In this document: positions 44,278 to 53,242 of the stretch, in pieces
Numbering within the stretch: position 1 is the stretch's first letter
Layout: the number at the start of each line of letters is the position of its first letter
Source of the DNA: Paludisphaera mucosa
Lineage (GTDB): Bacteria; Planctomycetota; Planctomycetia; Isosphaerales; Isosphaeraceae
Assembly (NCBI RefSeq): GCF_029589435.1
Contig: NZ_JARRAG010000002.1
Location: forward strand, 4,526,001 to 4,590,000
Reading direction: 5' to 3'
DNA: 64,000 nucleotides
Program-made: the position numbers and the translations under genes
Notes under the pieces: model-generated
What the model was told of the DNA's origin: nothing
Seen by the model: the letters and a program-made list of their open reading frames with translations, nothing else
Database searches by the model: none

Positions 44278-44708
44278 TCAGTAGCCCACGACCTTGATGA
44301 CGCCGGCGGACTTGGCGTCTTCAGGATCCTGGAAGACGACGTCGGCGGGGTCGCGGCGCGGGGTGTCGATCGCCAGGAAGACGATCGGCTGCTCGATCAG
44401 ATCGGGCAGGGCGTGGACGGTCCCGCGCGGGAAGATGATGAGCTGGCCGGGGCGGAATTCGGCCTTCGTCGCCGGATCGCCCATCCAGAACGCGCCGCGG
44501 CCCGAGAAGACGTAGAGGCATTCATCGCATTGCGTGTGATGGTGCGGCGGGACCGGGCGATACACGGGCGGAAGAACCGCACGCTGGCCTCGGGTCGATC
44601 GCGGATGTACTGGTCCAGCAGCATCGTGTCGGCCGAATCGGGGAACCCCGCGGCGACCTCGGCGAGGTCGAATCGGCCGGCGTCGGATCCCCCGCAATGC
44701 TCGCTCAT
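44278..44708 (-). pseudogene. cupin-domain protein with 1-bp frameshift
   Basis: From ATG 44708 the frame reads MSEHCGGSDAGRFDLAEVAA to VRFFRP (48 residues) and then loses sense. The next frame, joining at base 44565, continues VYRPVPPHHHTQCDECLYVF, then GRGAFWMGD, FRPGQLIIFPRGTVHAL and ends at 44278. Adding back one G makes a continuous ~143-residue cupin. The metal-binding pattern (HHHTQCDE, later H in TVHAL) is intact. It is the last gene of the GntR-PRISE-AKR operon. Either a recent mutation or a sequencing error. Confidence 0.75.
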
Positions 44709-44787
44709 CGAGCCGTCCTCCTGGGGTGGGCCCGTCGCGCGGCCCCTCGCGTCGAGGCCGCGCGACGGTCGGATTCCGACCGGGTCG

Positions 44788-45828
<1,041 letters not shown>

Positions 45829-45896
45829 GATGAGATCATCCTCCCCGTTGGAACAAATGTGGAATCGAACGTCCGTCAATCCGACCGACCCGCTCC

Positions 45897-46964
45897 TCAG
45901 GCCCTCGCCGCCCGGGGCGGTATCACGCGGGCCTCGCGGAGCTGGTCGAAGAACTCCAGGAACATCTCCTCCGTGTCGATGCAGTCGTGGAACCCGTGGC
46001 GGCGGGCCTTGATCGTGCTGGTGATGTTGTCGAACTCGCTGTGGAAGATGAAGTCGCCGAAGCCCCAGGCCGCGGCCTGCTCGTAAGGGATCGAAGCGAG
46101 GCCGTACCGGGCCCCGATCGCGTCCCAGAGCGGGCCCTTGTCGGCCATGTACTCGGCGAGCTTTAAGGGGACGGGCGGGGCCGTCTCCATGTCGAACATG
46201 CGGGCGATCCGCGGCCAGAGGTGCTCCCAGCGGAAGGAGTCGCCGTTGGTGATGTTGTAGACCTCCTCTCGCGCGGCCGGGGTCGTCCCGGCCCAGTCGG
46301 TCGCCCTCGCCAGGACGTCGGCCGAGGTCACCTGGTAGAGCGCACGGTACGCGCCCAGGGGCCCCGGGAAGCGCAGGGGCAGGCCCAGCTCCTTCGAGAG
46401 CGTGGCGTAGACGGCGATGACCATGGCCAGGTTCATCGGGTTGCCCAGCGCGAACCCGCAGACGGCCTCGGGGCGGAGGACCGTGTAATGCCAGGCCTCG
46501 CGTCGACGCTTCAAAATATCTTCCTGGTCGTAGTAGAAATTGGGCGGCATGAGTCGCGGGTCGTCCTCGCGCGCCGGAGTCTTGAACGGACCCAGGTCGG
46601 CTCCGTAGGCCTTGCCCCCCTGGTAGAGCGTGACGTGCCGGAGCCCCGGCGCGGCCGCTTCCAGGCCGTCGAGCGTGTTCTCCAGGAGGGCCGAATTGAC
46701 GGCGCTCTTCTCGGCCGCGGTGGCCTTCTCGACGTAGGCGGCGAAGACGAGATGGGTCGCGTCGGAGAGCCCTCCGAGCTTGGCGCGGGCGTCGGCCGGG
46801 TCGAGGAGGTCGACCGCGACGCCCCGCACGCCGGGCAGGTCGACCGGCCGACGCGAGAGGCCGTAGACGGTCGTCCCGGCCTGCTTCGAGAAGTGCACCG
46901 CGGCGTTGCGGCCGATGACGCCCTGCGCCCCGGCCACCACGACGACCCGCTCCGCTTCGGACAT
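45897..46964 (-). CDS. PRISE-type NAD(P)-dependent reductase (atypical SDR)
   Basis: A 355-residue protein from ATG 46964, with GAGGAG upstream. The Rossmann motif is VVAGAQGVIG (residues ~9-18). Downstream motifs fit the progesterone 5-beta-reductase/iridoid-synthase-like (PRISE) group: VTLYQGGKAYG, NFYYDQEDIL with the conserved Tyr, and VLRPEAVCGFALGNPMN. Members reduce activated C=C bonds in enones. Natural bacterial substrates are mostly unknown. It sits between the GntR regulator (20 bp) and the AKR in one operon. Confidence 0.85.
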   Translation of the reverse strand: MSEAERVVVVAGAQGVIGRNAAVHFSKQAGTTVYGLSRRPVDLPGVRGVAVDLLDPADARAKLGGLSDATHLVFAAYVEKATAAEKSAVNSALLENTLDGLEAAAPGLRHVTLYQGGKAYGADLGPFKTPAREDDPRLMPPNFYYDQEDILKRRREAWHYTVLRPEAVCGFALGNPMNLAMVIAVYATLSKELGLPLRFPGPLGAYRALYQVTSADVLARATDWAGTTPAAREEVYNITNGDSFRWEHLWPRIARMFDMETAPPVPLKLAEYMADKGPLWDAIGARYGLASIPYEQAAAWGFGDFIFHSEFDNITSTIKARRHGFHDCIDTEEMFLEFFDQLREARVIPPRAARA

Positions 46965-46984
46965 CCCTTCACTCCTCTTGATGA

Positions 46985-47668
46985 TCAAGACTTGTTCGGC
47001 GACGGCGACTTCGGCTTCCTCGCGACCTTGGCCGGGGCCGGTGCGGGCGGAGGACTCATGAACGACCGGGCGTGGGCTTCGAGCAGCCGGCCGGCGGTCG
47101 CGCCGTCGCCGGCCTCGAGCGCGTCGACGACGAGCGAATGCCACCGGGCGATCGACGGCCAGTCGAGGTCGCGGCGGGCGAGGGTGATCCTCGTGCGGGT
47201 CTCGAACGCGAGCGACTCCCAGATCTGCAGCAGGGTGCCGTTGCCCGCGGCCCGGACGATCGCCCGGTGGAAGTCGAGGTCGTGGCGGGCGTAGCCCTCG
47301 CGGTCGCCCCGGGCGGCCTCGGCGATCAGGGCGTCGACGGTCGCCCGCAGGGCCTTCGCGTCGCCCTTGAAGCCCGCCGCGGCCGTCTCCGCGGCCAGCC
47401 GCTCCAGCGACCCCTTCACGGCGTAGGCCTCGGCCGTCTCGTGGTCGCCGACCTCCCGGACCCGCGTCCCCTTGTACGGCGAAGACTCCACCAGCCGCAG
47501 CGACTCCAACTCCCGCAAGGCCTCGCGGACCGGCGTCTGGCTCGACTCGAACTCGGCCGCGATCTTCAACTCCAGCAGCCGCTCCCCCGGCTTCAGCGTC
47601 CCGTCCAAAATCCGCCGCGCCAGCTCGCGTCGGATGTGATCGCTCAGGCAGCTTCGCTCGAAGCCCAT
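46985..47668 (-). CDS. GntR-family (FCD) transcriptional regulator
   Basis: A 227-residue regulator. Residues ~8-72 form the GntR winged helix (IRRELARRILDGTLKPGERL, EFESSQTPVREALRELES, LRLVESSPYKGTRV); residues ~80-210 are the FCD ligand-binding helical domain with conserved D-x-x-FH (DLDFHRAIVRAAGN). FCD ligands are usually carboxylated sugars or organic acids, with metal-dependent binding. It heads the operon with the PRISE reductase, AKR and cupin genes. A perfect palindrome overlaps its own promoter, pointing to autoregulation. Confidence 0.94.
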   Translation of the reverse strand: MGFERSCLSDHIRRELARRILDGTLKPGERLLELKIAAEFESSQTPVREALRELESLRLVESSPYKGTRVREVGDHETAEAYAVKGSLERLAAETAAAGFKGDAKALRATVDALIAEAARGDREGYARHDLDFHRAIVRAAGNGTLLQIWESLAFETRTRITLARRDLDWPSIARWHSLVVDALEAGDGATAGRLLEAHARSFMSPPPAPAPAKVARKPKSPSPNKS

Positions 47669-47690
47669 GGCCGTCTTCCTCCCCGGGCGA

Positions 47691-47718
47691 ATCGTATATT
47701 ATCGATAATCGAAGTCAA
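47691..47718 (-). promoter_or_regulatory. promoter with embedded GntR operator
   Basis: On the minus strand TTGACT (47713-47718) and TACGAT (47691-47696) are 16 bp apart. The spacer contains the perfect palindrome ATTATCGATAAT (47698-47709), 29 bp upstream of the regulator's start codon. A palindrome filling the -35/-10 spacer is the expected layout for repression by the encoded GntR protein. Confidence 0.6.
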
Positions 47719-47750
47719 GGGGCTGGGCCTCGACGGCGACCGACGAGATC

Positions 47751-48245
47751 TCAGGCGGAGGCTTCGGGGATCAGGTAGCCCAGGTGGTGGGCGCAATGGA
47801 TGAGCTGGACGCGCATCCATTCGTCGCGGTTCAGGGGGCCGAACAGGTGCGACGGCTGCAGGGGGCCGGCGTACGATTCGAACCGGTCGACGGCCCTTCG
47901 CAGGCGTTCGACGGCCGCGGACTCGTCGCCGTTGGGGGGCGGGACGGTCTCCTTCATCGTCGGGGCCCCAGCGGGCATCTCGCCCCGGGCGATCACTCGA
48001 CGGGCCGCCATCGGGCCGATGGTGTTACGCACCACGAAGCAGAGTGGCCGCATGACGGCCGGCGGCGTCGGGAATCCGTCCATGGGGAACGTGATCCAGT
48101 CGGCCAGGTGGCCGCACGCCTGCGCCAGGTCCCACTTCCCCGCCCGCCGATAGCCGCCCGCCCGCAGCGCCTCGGCCTCGCGGACGGCGTCTTCCAGGGT
48201 CGAGAACTTCAGCTCGCGGCGCTTCAGAGCGGTCGACACGGCCAT
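47751..48245 (-). CDS. DUF1569/DinB-like protein
   Basis: A 164-residue protein from ATG 48245. Helical segments with KWDLAQACGHLADWITFPMD near residue 40 and LIHCAHHLGYLIPE at the C-terminus fit the DUF1569 branch of the DinB/YfiT four-helix fold, in which three histidines bind a metal (His in GHL and in HCAHH). Enzymatic role is unknown; related folds act as metal-dependent thiol transferases. It is upstream of the GntR gene on the same strand but separated from it by the promoter region. Confidence 0.8.
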   Translation of the reverse strand: MAVSTALKRRELKFSTLEDAVREAEALRAGGYRRAGKWDLAQACGHLADWITFPMDGFPTPPAVMRPLCFVVRNTIGPMAARRVIARGEMPAGAPTMKETVPPPNGDESAAVERLRRAVDRFESYAGPLQPSHLFGPLNRDEWMRVQLIHCAHHLGYLIPEASA

Positions 48246-48441
48246 CCTCCGTCGGCTGTCGTGGCAGATCCGTAAATTACAGGCGGAACGCCGCGAAAAG
48301 TCCAGGCGTCGGCCGCTCCGAGATCGCGCCGGCGGATCGCCCGGAAGGACGGCCGAGGACGCCCCCGGGCTCCCCCCGGGAAGCGCCGCGTCGCGGACGG
48401 GAGATCCCGAAAGGCCCTTCCCCCCCATACGCGAGGCGGGT

Positions 48442-48940
48442 ATGAACGTTCGGGAGGAAACCATGCCCGAAGTCACGACCGCCGCCCCCATCCCCGCCGA
48501 TGCGCCCGCCTGGGCCGCGGTTCTGCGCCGCGCCACCGATTACCTGGTCTGCGACTTCGGCGGCGGGCCGCGGCCGTGGAAATTCGCCTGGGTGATCGAC
48601 TTCCAAAAGGCGGGGACCTTCCCGTTCCTCGGGCTCCTGATCGCCTGGCATCACAACACGAGCGCAGCGGCCTGGATCTACCTCGCCATGCACGGCGGCT
48701 ACGGCCTGGTCTGGCTCATCAAGGACCTGGCGTTCCCCGACGCCGCGTGGCAGCGGCGCATCACCATCGGCGGCGGCGTCAACGCCTTCCTGGGCGTACT
48801 GGGCTGGTACTGGGCGTTCGGCTGGTTGCTGATCTCGGGCACCTCGCGGCCGACGTACCCGTTGCCGGACCACGCCTGGTTTTGTCTCTGCATCAGCCTT
48901 TGCCTCGTCGGCAGTGCGATCATGGTCGCGGCGGACGCGC
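48442..48940 (+). pseudogene. steroid 5-alpha-reductase/DUF1295-like gene truncated by an integrated element
   Basis: The frame starts near 48442 (a second start, ATG 48463, follows) and encodes about five membrane helices: AGTFPFLGLLIAWH, YLAMHGGYGLVWLIKDLAFP, GGGVNAFLGVLGWYWAFGWL, and CLCISLCLVGSAIMVAADA. In related proteins the last helix is followed by a conserved catalytic region beginning roughly QKYFTL. Here the sequence changes abruptly after VAADA into unrelated residues up to a stop at 49020. The change coincides with the 3' end of the serine recombinase gene. I take the host gene to be cut at about 48940 by integration. Confidence 0.7.
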
Positions 48941-51007
48941 CATTAGAGGACTGTTCACTCCGTCGGCAGCCACGGGAAGCTGAGGGCCTGCCGTCTTGTC
49001 GACGAGGACGGTGGCGCTGACGCCCCCGGTCGGCACGAACTCGATGGCGTGGACCCGGTGCTGGACCTGCGGGCCGTGCTGATACGGCTTCGTGTGCAGG
49101 ACGATCCGATCGAAGACCTCCCGAAGGGCCAGGGACCGCCGGGACTCCTCCGAGGTCGCGATCTCCTTCCGGACCCGGTAGAGCCTGATCAGGTGCTTGG
49201 ACAGCCAGGCGGTCGCACCCTTGACCTCCGCAGCCAGGTCGACGCTCGTGGCCTTCAGCCGCTCCATCTCGGCCTCCATCGCCTTCATCTTGGAGTGGAC
49301 CTTGGCGCGGGCCGTAGGAAGGTCCTTGAAGCCGATCCACTGCTCGGCGAGGGCGTCGTATTTAGCCTCCAGGGCCGCGAGCGCCTCGCGGTTCTTGTGC
49401 CGCTCGCTGGCCGACGCCCAGGAGTAGACGCACTCCATGAGCCCCCGGTCGATCTTCGCGCCGTTGCTGGGCAGGACGAGGTCTACCATGCCGGCGTCCT
49501 GGTTCGGGACGTGGAACCGCCAGCGGCCGTCGGCGGTGCGCTCGGGGACGTGGACCTGCTGGAGGGCGTTCACCAGGTACTGCTCCATCCGGACGCGGAC
49601 GTCCTCCAGGCCGGACCGGTCCCGGGCGGCCTGCCGGTAGATCTCGGCGATGAACGCGGCCTCCCCGGCGTCGAGCACGGCCTTCAGGTTGGTGCTGGTG
49701 ATGCGGAGATACTCGTCCACGGCCTCCAGGATGCGGGACTGGGGGAACCGCATCGGGGTGCAGCCGGTGTCGCCGCCGCCATAAGTCGTGTAAGTCGGGC
49801 AGGAGTAGCAGGGGAGGGACTTGTGGGCCCCGCGGTAGGAGAGGCAGCCGAAAAGCTTCTTGCCGCACTTCCCGCAATAAACGAGGCCGCTGAGCCAGTA
49901 TTTCTCGGAGCGAGGCCCTCGGGACTTCTTGTTGAGGGTGAGGATGTCGTAGACCCGCCGCCAGGTCTCCTCGGGGACGATGGGCTCGAAAAGGATGGAC
50001 GAGTTGATCCACTCGTCGGGCTTGCGGACGCGGTGGAGGGCGGCGTCGGCCCCCATCTTGAACTCGTCCGGGATGTTCATGTTAATCTCGCCGTCCTTAA
50101 GCTCCACGTACCTGGCGCGGCTGGTCCGGTTGAACGAGAGGACGCCCCTATAGATCGGGTTGGTCAGCAGCTTGTAGACGCCGGCCCCGGTCCACATGCC
50201 CTCGTTGTGGTGGACGGCGGCATCCCTCTTATCGTTAAAGTGCCTCGCAATCATGTAGGTGGGGAGGCCCGTCAGGGCCATCCGGTACATCTCCTTGACG
50301 ACCTCGATGCGGCGGGCGAGGCGAGTGGGCCTGACGGTGAGGCGGTCGCCCTGGAGCCGGTCGCGGGGGAAGTTGCAGGGGCCGTCCCACCGCTCGCGGT
50401 CGTCGGGGCGTCCGGGCCAGACCCGGTAGCGCCGGCACTTCGTCTCGTAGACGACGCGCCAGCGCTCGTCGCCGTCCTCGTCGACGAGCACCGAGTCGAG
50501 GCCGAAGGGGGGCGGGCCCCCAAGCAAGACGCTTTCTTTGGCGAAATCGCGCATCGCCTCGAGCGAGCGGTAGGACTTCTTGGTCAGCTCGGCCATCGAG
50601 TGGTAGGCCCCGATGGTGCTGGTCACCAGGGTGGGCAGATCGACGTCGGTGAGGACGGCGCCGTCGCTGACCTGGACGAGCTTGCAGCCGTTGGTCCTCA
50701 TGGTGTGGACGTAGGAGCCGAACTCCCAGGGATCGCGGAAGCCTAGGCGTTCCTGGTCGTCGATGAGGACGAGGCCGACCTCGCCCTTGGCGACGCGACG
50801 CATGAGTTCCTTGAAACGGGCGCGCTTCTTGGTGCGGGCTTGGTGGCGGGCGCCGCCGATGTCAACGAGGTATTCGTCGACGAGGATGCCGTTCTTGGCG
50901 GCGTACTGGGCGATGTCCTCGAGCTGGAGCTCGACGCTCTTGCCGTCCTGGGTGCCGTCCTTCTTGTTGTCCTTGGACACCCGGCAGTAGCCCAAGTTCT
51001 GTTTCAC
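48920..51007 (-). CDS. large serine recombinase (integrase)
   Basis: A 695-residue serine integrase from GTG 51007, with GGGAGGA about 7 bp upstream. The resolvase domain spans ~1-150 with the nucleophile Ser11 in YCRVSKD. The recombinase domain covers ~230-350 (GVYKLLTNPIYRGVLSFNR). A zinc ribbon follows with Cys378, Cys381, Cys400 and Cys403 (YCGKCGKKLFGC and later CYSCP), then a coiled coil at ~540-620, the part that controls integration versus excision. The last six or so codons and the stop read into host DNA across the attachment junction, so the C-terminus in the circular form should differ. Confidence 0.93.
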   Translation of the reverse strand: MKQNLGYCRVSKDNKKDGTQDGKSVELQLEDIAQYAAKNGILVDEYLVDIGGARHQARTKKRARFKELMRRVAKGEVGLVLIDDQERLGFRDPWEFGSYVHTMRTNGCKLVQVSDGAVLTDVDLPTLVTSTIGAYHSMAELTKKSYRSLEAMRDFAKESVLLGGPPPFGLDSVLVDEDGDERWRVVYETKCRRYRVWPGRPDDRERWDGPCNFPRDRLQGDRLTVRPTRLARRIEVVKEMYRMALTGLPTYMIARHFNDKRDAAVHHNEGMWTGAGVYKLLTNPIYRGVLSFNRTSRARYVELKDGEINMNIPDEFKMGADAALHRVRKPDEWINSSILFEPIVPEETWRRVYDILTLNKKSRGPRSEKYWLSGLVYCGKCGKKLFGCLSYRGAHKSLPCYSCPTYTTYGGGDTGCTPMRFPQSRILEAVDEYLRITSTNLKAVLDAGEAAFIAEIYRQAARDRSGLEDVRVRMEQYLVNALQQVHVPERTADGRWRFHVPNQDAGMVDLVLPSNGAKIDRGLMECVYSWASASERHKNREALAALEAKYDALAEQWIGFKDLPTARAKVHSKMKAMEAEMERLKATSVDLAAEVKGATAWLSKHLIRLYRVRKEIATSEESRRSLALREVFDRIVLHTKPYQHGPQVQHRVHAIEFVPTGGVSATVLVDKTAGPQLPVAADGVNSPLMARPPRP

Positions 51008-51058
51008 GACTCGTCCTCCCCCAAGATGATCCTGCCCAAATTAAACGATAGGCCGCGA

Positions 51059-51253
51059 TCACTTGCGGCGTTTCGCGGGAGTTTGAGCAGGCTTGCTGCC
51101 GGGAGCGGGCGGGGCTCCCCCAATTCGCTCGTAGTGCTCGCGGATGATCTTGTTGATGAGGTAGGCGCGAGAGCGTTCGAGTGCGGCGGCATCGCTGTCC
51201 AGCCTTTCCAGGATGTCGGAATCGACTCGAATGTTAGTGTGGTGCTTCTTCAC
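51059..51253 (-). CDS. ribbon-helix-helix protein
   Basis: A 64-residue protein from GTG 51253, with GGGGGA 8 bp upstream. HTNIRVDSDILERLDSDAAA followed by ERSRAYLINKIIREHYERIG is the Arc/CopG ribbon-helix-helix pattern; a basic Pro/Lys tail ends the protein. It probably regulates element genes such as the integrase, whose start lies 51 bp downstream on the same strand. Antitoxin function is possible but no toxin is adjacent. Confidence 0.75.
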   Translation of the reverse strand: MKKHHTNIRVDSDILERLDSDAAALERSRAYLINKIIREHYERIGGAPPAPGSKPAQTPAKRRK

Positions 51254-51309
51254 GACATCGGTCCCCCGGGTTGATGGCGGCCTGTCCTTAGACCCTGGGC
51301 GTCTCTGGA

Positions 51310-51705
51310 TCATTTGGCCTTGGTCTTCCTGGCACGCCGGGGCGCGGGGTTGGCGTGCTCGGGTTGCGGCGCCGGGACCTTCTCGTCGGGCACGACCTTG
51401 GCGGCCTTCGGTTTGGCCTGCTTGGCGGCCTCCTGCTTCAACTGCTCGGCGGCTTTGGCGATCAGGGAGAGGACCGTCTCGTGGAGGACGACGGTCGACA
51501 GCTCGCGATCCATCGCCGTGTTCACCACCTCGCACCAGTAGTCGACGCCCTGGTTCTGGAGTTGGTTCTGGCTGGCACCGCTGCGCTCGGCGGTCTCGTG
51601 CATCAGCAGGCGGGTCTCGATTTTTCGATAGGTCACGAGAAGCCGGCTGTGGCCGAGGTGGTTGCGCGACACGTGGGCGATCTTGTTGAGGCGGCTGTCT
51701 TCCAT
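51310..51705 (-). CDS. hypothetical element protein
   Basis: A 131-residue protein from ATG 51705. The first ~95 residues are helical (MEDSRLNKIAHVSRNHLG, ETRLLMHETAERSG, NQGVDYWCEVVNTAMDREL), and the C-terminal ~40 are Lys/Ala/Pro-rich and likely disordered. I do not recognise the family. It lies 56 bp upstream of the RHH gene and behind a plausible promoter, so it probably heads a small operon ending with the integrase. Confidence 0.5.
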   Translation of the reverse strand: MEDSRLNKIAHVSRNHLGHSRLLVTYRKIETRLLMHETAERSGASQNQLQNQGVDYWCEVVNTAMDRELSTVVLHETVLSLIAKAAEQLKQEAAKQAKPKAAKVVPDEKVPAPQPEHANPAPRRARKTKAK

Positions 51706-51776
51706 CGTCGTGGGCTCCGCGTCTTGACGTCCTCGATCCGGACTCTCGCCGGCGGCCATTCATCGCCATCGAATCC

Positions 51777-51806
51777 ATTATCCCACATACGAATTTATCG
51801 TTGTAA
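51777..51806 (-). promoter_or_regulatory. promoter candidate in an A/T-rich patch
   Basis: On the minus strand TTACAA (51801-51806) and GATAAT (51777-51782) are 18 bp apart in the most A/T-rich patch of the element. It would transcribe the hypothetical protein, the RHH protein and possibly the integrase. Confidence 0.4.
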
Positions 51807-51816
51807 GTACATTTTT

Positions 51817-52260
51817 TTATGCGTAGCCAACCGACCACGAGGCGATGCACAAAGACACCGGTCGCTTCCCTTTGGCGGGCGTGGGCCTCGTTCCATCGGT
51901 CGCCCACTGGCCCAGGTACCAGGCGAGGTAGACGCCGGGGCTGGTGGCGATCAGGGCGAGGAGGACGCCGCCCACGATTCAGACGACCTTGTCGCGGTGA
52001 TCCATGCGGGAGGTGACGGAATTGGTGTCATTACCCTCGAAAACGCGGTCGTTGAGCTTGTCGATGACCACCTTCATGCGCGTGATTTTGGTACCCTACT
52101 TGGCAAGGTCGGCGCCCTGCTTGGCGAGGTTCGCGCCAAGGGCGTCGATCTTCGCGATGATCTCTCCCCGGAATCGGATGCCGGCCTCGCGGTCCGTCCT
52201 TACCCGCGCATCGCCTCCGTGGATTCACGGATGAGGGTCAGCTCCTCGGGGGCGGGTGGG
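51817..52260 (-). pseudogene. decayed small coiled-coil/membrane protein gene
   Basis: One minus-strand frame reads REAGIRFRGEIIAKIDALGA, NLAKQGADLAK, stop, GTKITRMKVVIDKLNDRVFE, HRDKVV, stop, IVGGVLLALIATSPGVYLAW and on to a stop at 51817. Both internal stops are one change from Gln (TAG) and Trp (TGA). The 5' end (PPAPEELTLIRESTEAM) is in another frame, so a frameshift near 52205 is also present. The intact protein would have a coiled coil and one C-terminal membrane helix, like many phage-type small proteins. It is now clearly a relic. Confidence 0.6.
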
Positions 52261-52455
52261 GGGCATCGCGGGGCTACGTCGGCAAAGCGTGCATGTGGTA
52301 CTTCAATCTTGCCACTCGGGGCCGGCGCTCGCCTGTGTCGCCTCACATAAGTCCACCGCGATCTGTAAGGACGAGGCCCAGGCGAACGCCCCGACCGCTC
52401 CGCGGCGAAGTCAAAGCCGGAGTCGAGGCCGAGGCGTAGGGCGGGCTGAGGACGT

Positions 52456-53175
52456 TTAAACGGCCGTGGCGGCCGTCGCGGCGATCGGAATGGCCTTGAG
52501 CCCGTCTCGGCGTGCCCTGGCGGCTTCCACGTGAGCGAGGTTGAGATCGCACCCGACGAAGTTGCGACCGAGGTCATGGCACGCGAAGCCGACGTTGAAA
52601 CTGCCGGCGAAGGGATCGAGGACCCAGCCGTCGGGCGGGCTCGTCAACCCGATCAGCTGCTTGAGTAGTTCGACCGGCTTCTCGTTCTCGTGATGTCGTC
52701 GACTTGGCGCCACGCGAGGATGCCTGAGCACGCTGGGGACGTCGTTGCTGTGGAATTCGGGGCTCGACAGAACGAAGTGGACGATGAATTCGTGCTGGAG
52801 TCGAAAGCTTGTTCCGGTGCCCATCGACCCCTTGTCCCACACCGCAATGGTCCGGTTGCGGAAGCCCGTGGACTCGATGGGGCCGCGCAGGACGTCGAGC
52901 AGGTCCTTGTCGGCGAACATCAGGAGCGAACCGGTCGGCCTGAGCAGTCGCGCGGCCAATCGCCCAAACCACCTCGCCGTGTAGTCCAGGCCGCGTTCGC
53001 TCATGGCCGCGTTGCCGACCTTGAGTTCGTGCTTGCGGGTCCCCTTCGTGGCGCGGCTGGCCCTGGCGTTCGGGAACGGCGGATCGGTGAGGATGGCGTC
53101 GAAACGCACTCGCCCCGTGGCGAGCTTGCTCATGAAATCCAAGGCGTCGGACTCGTCGATGACAAACGTGTGCAT
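52456..53175 (-). CDS. beta-class DNA methyltransferase
   Basis: A 239-residue methyltransferase; I start at ATG 53175, although an in-frame GTG at 53220 exists. Motif IV (DPPF, residues 31-34) precedes the SAM-binding motif I (VLDPFAGSFNVGFACHDLG), which is the beta-class order. DPPF can belong to N6-adenine or N4-cytosine enzymes; the target sequence cannot be read. No restriction endonuclease is adjacent. On an integrated element it probably protects against host restriction or marks the element for its own replication control. Gene order is codirectional with the polymerase, 67 bp downstream of it. Confidence 0.88.
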   Translation of the reverse strand: MHTFVIDESDALDFMSKLATGRVRFDAILTDPPFPNARASRATKGTRKHELKVGNAAMSERGLDYTARWFGRLAARLLRPTGSLLMFADKDLLDVLRGPIESTGFRNRTIAVWDKGSMGTGTSFRLQHEFIVHFVLSSPEFHSNDVPSVLRHPRVAPSRRHHENEKPVELLKQLIGLTSPPDGWVLDPFAGSFNVGFACHDLGRNFVGCDLNLAHVEAARARRDGLKAIPIAATAATAV

Positions 53176-53242
53176 TTGATGCTTTCTAGTTGGATGGGGT
53201 AGTATAAAATGCGCGCCCACGCGCGTTCGCGCGTGGACCGCA

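Noticed and set aside
52456-53175. Possible restriction-modification system on the element
   Set aside because: Only the methyltransferase is recognisable; the adjacent frames are a relic gene and the polymerase, with no nuclease motif.
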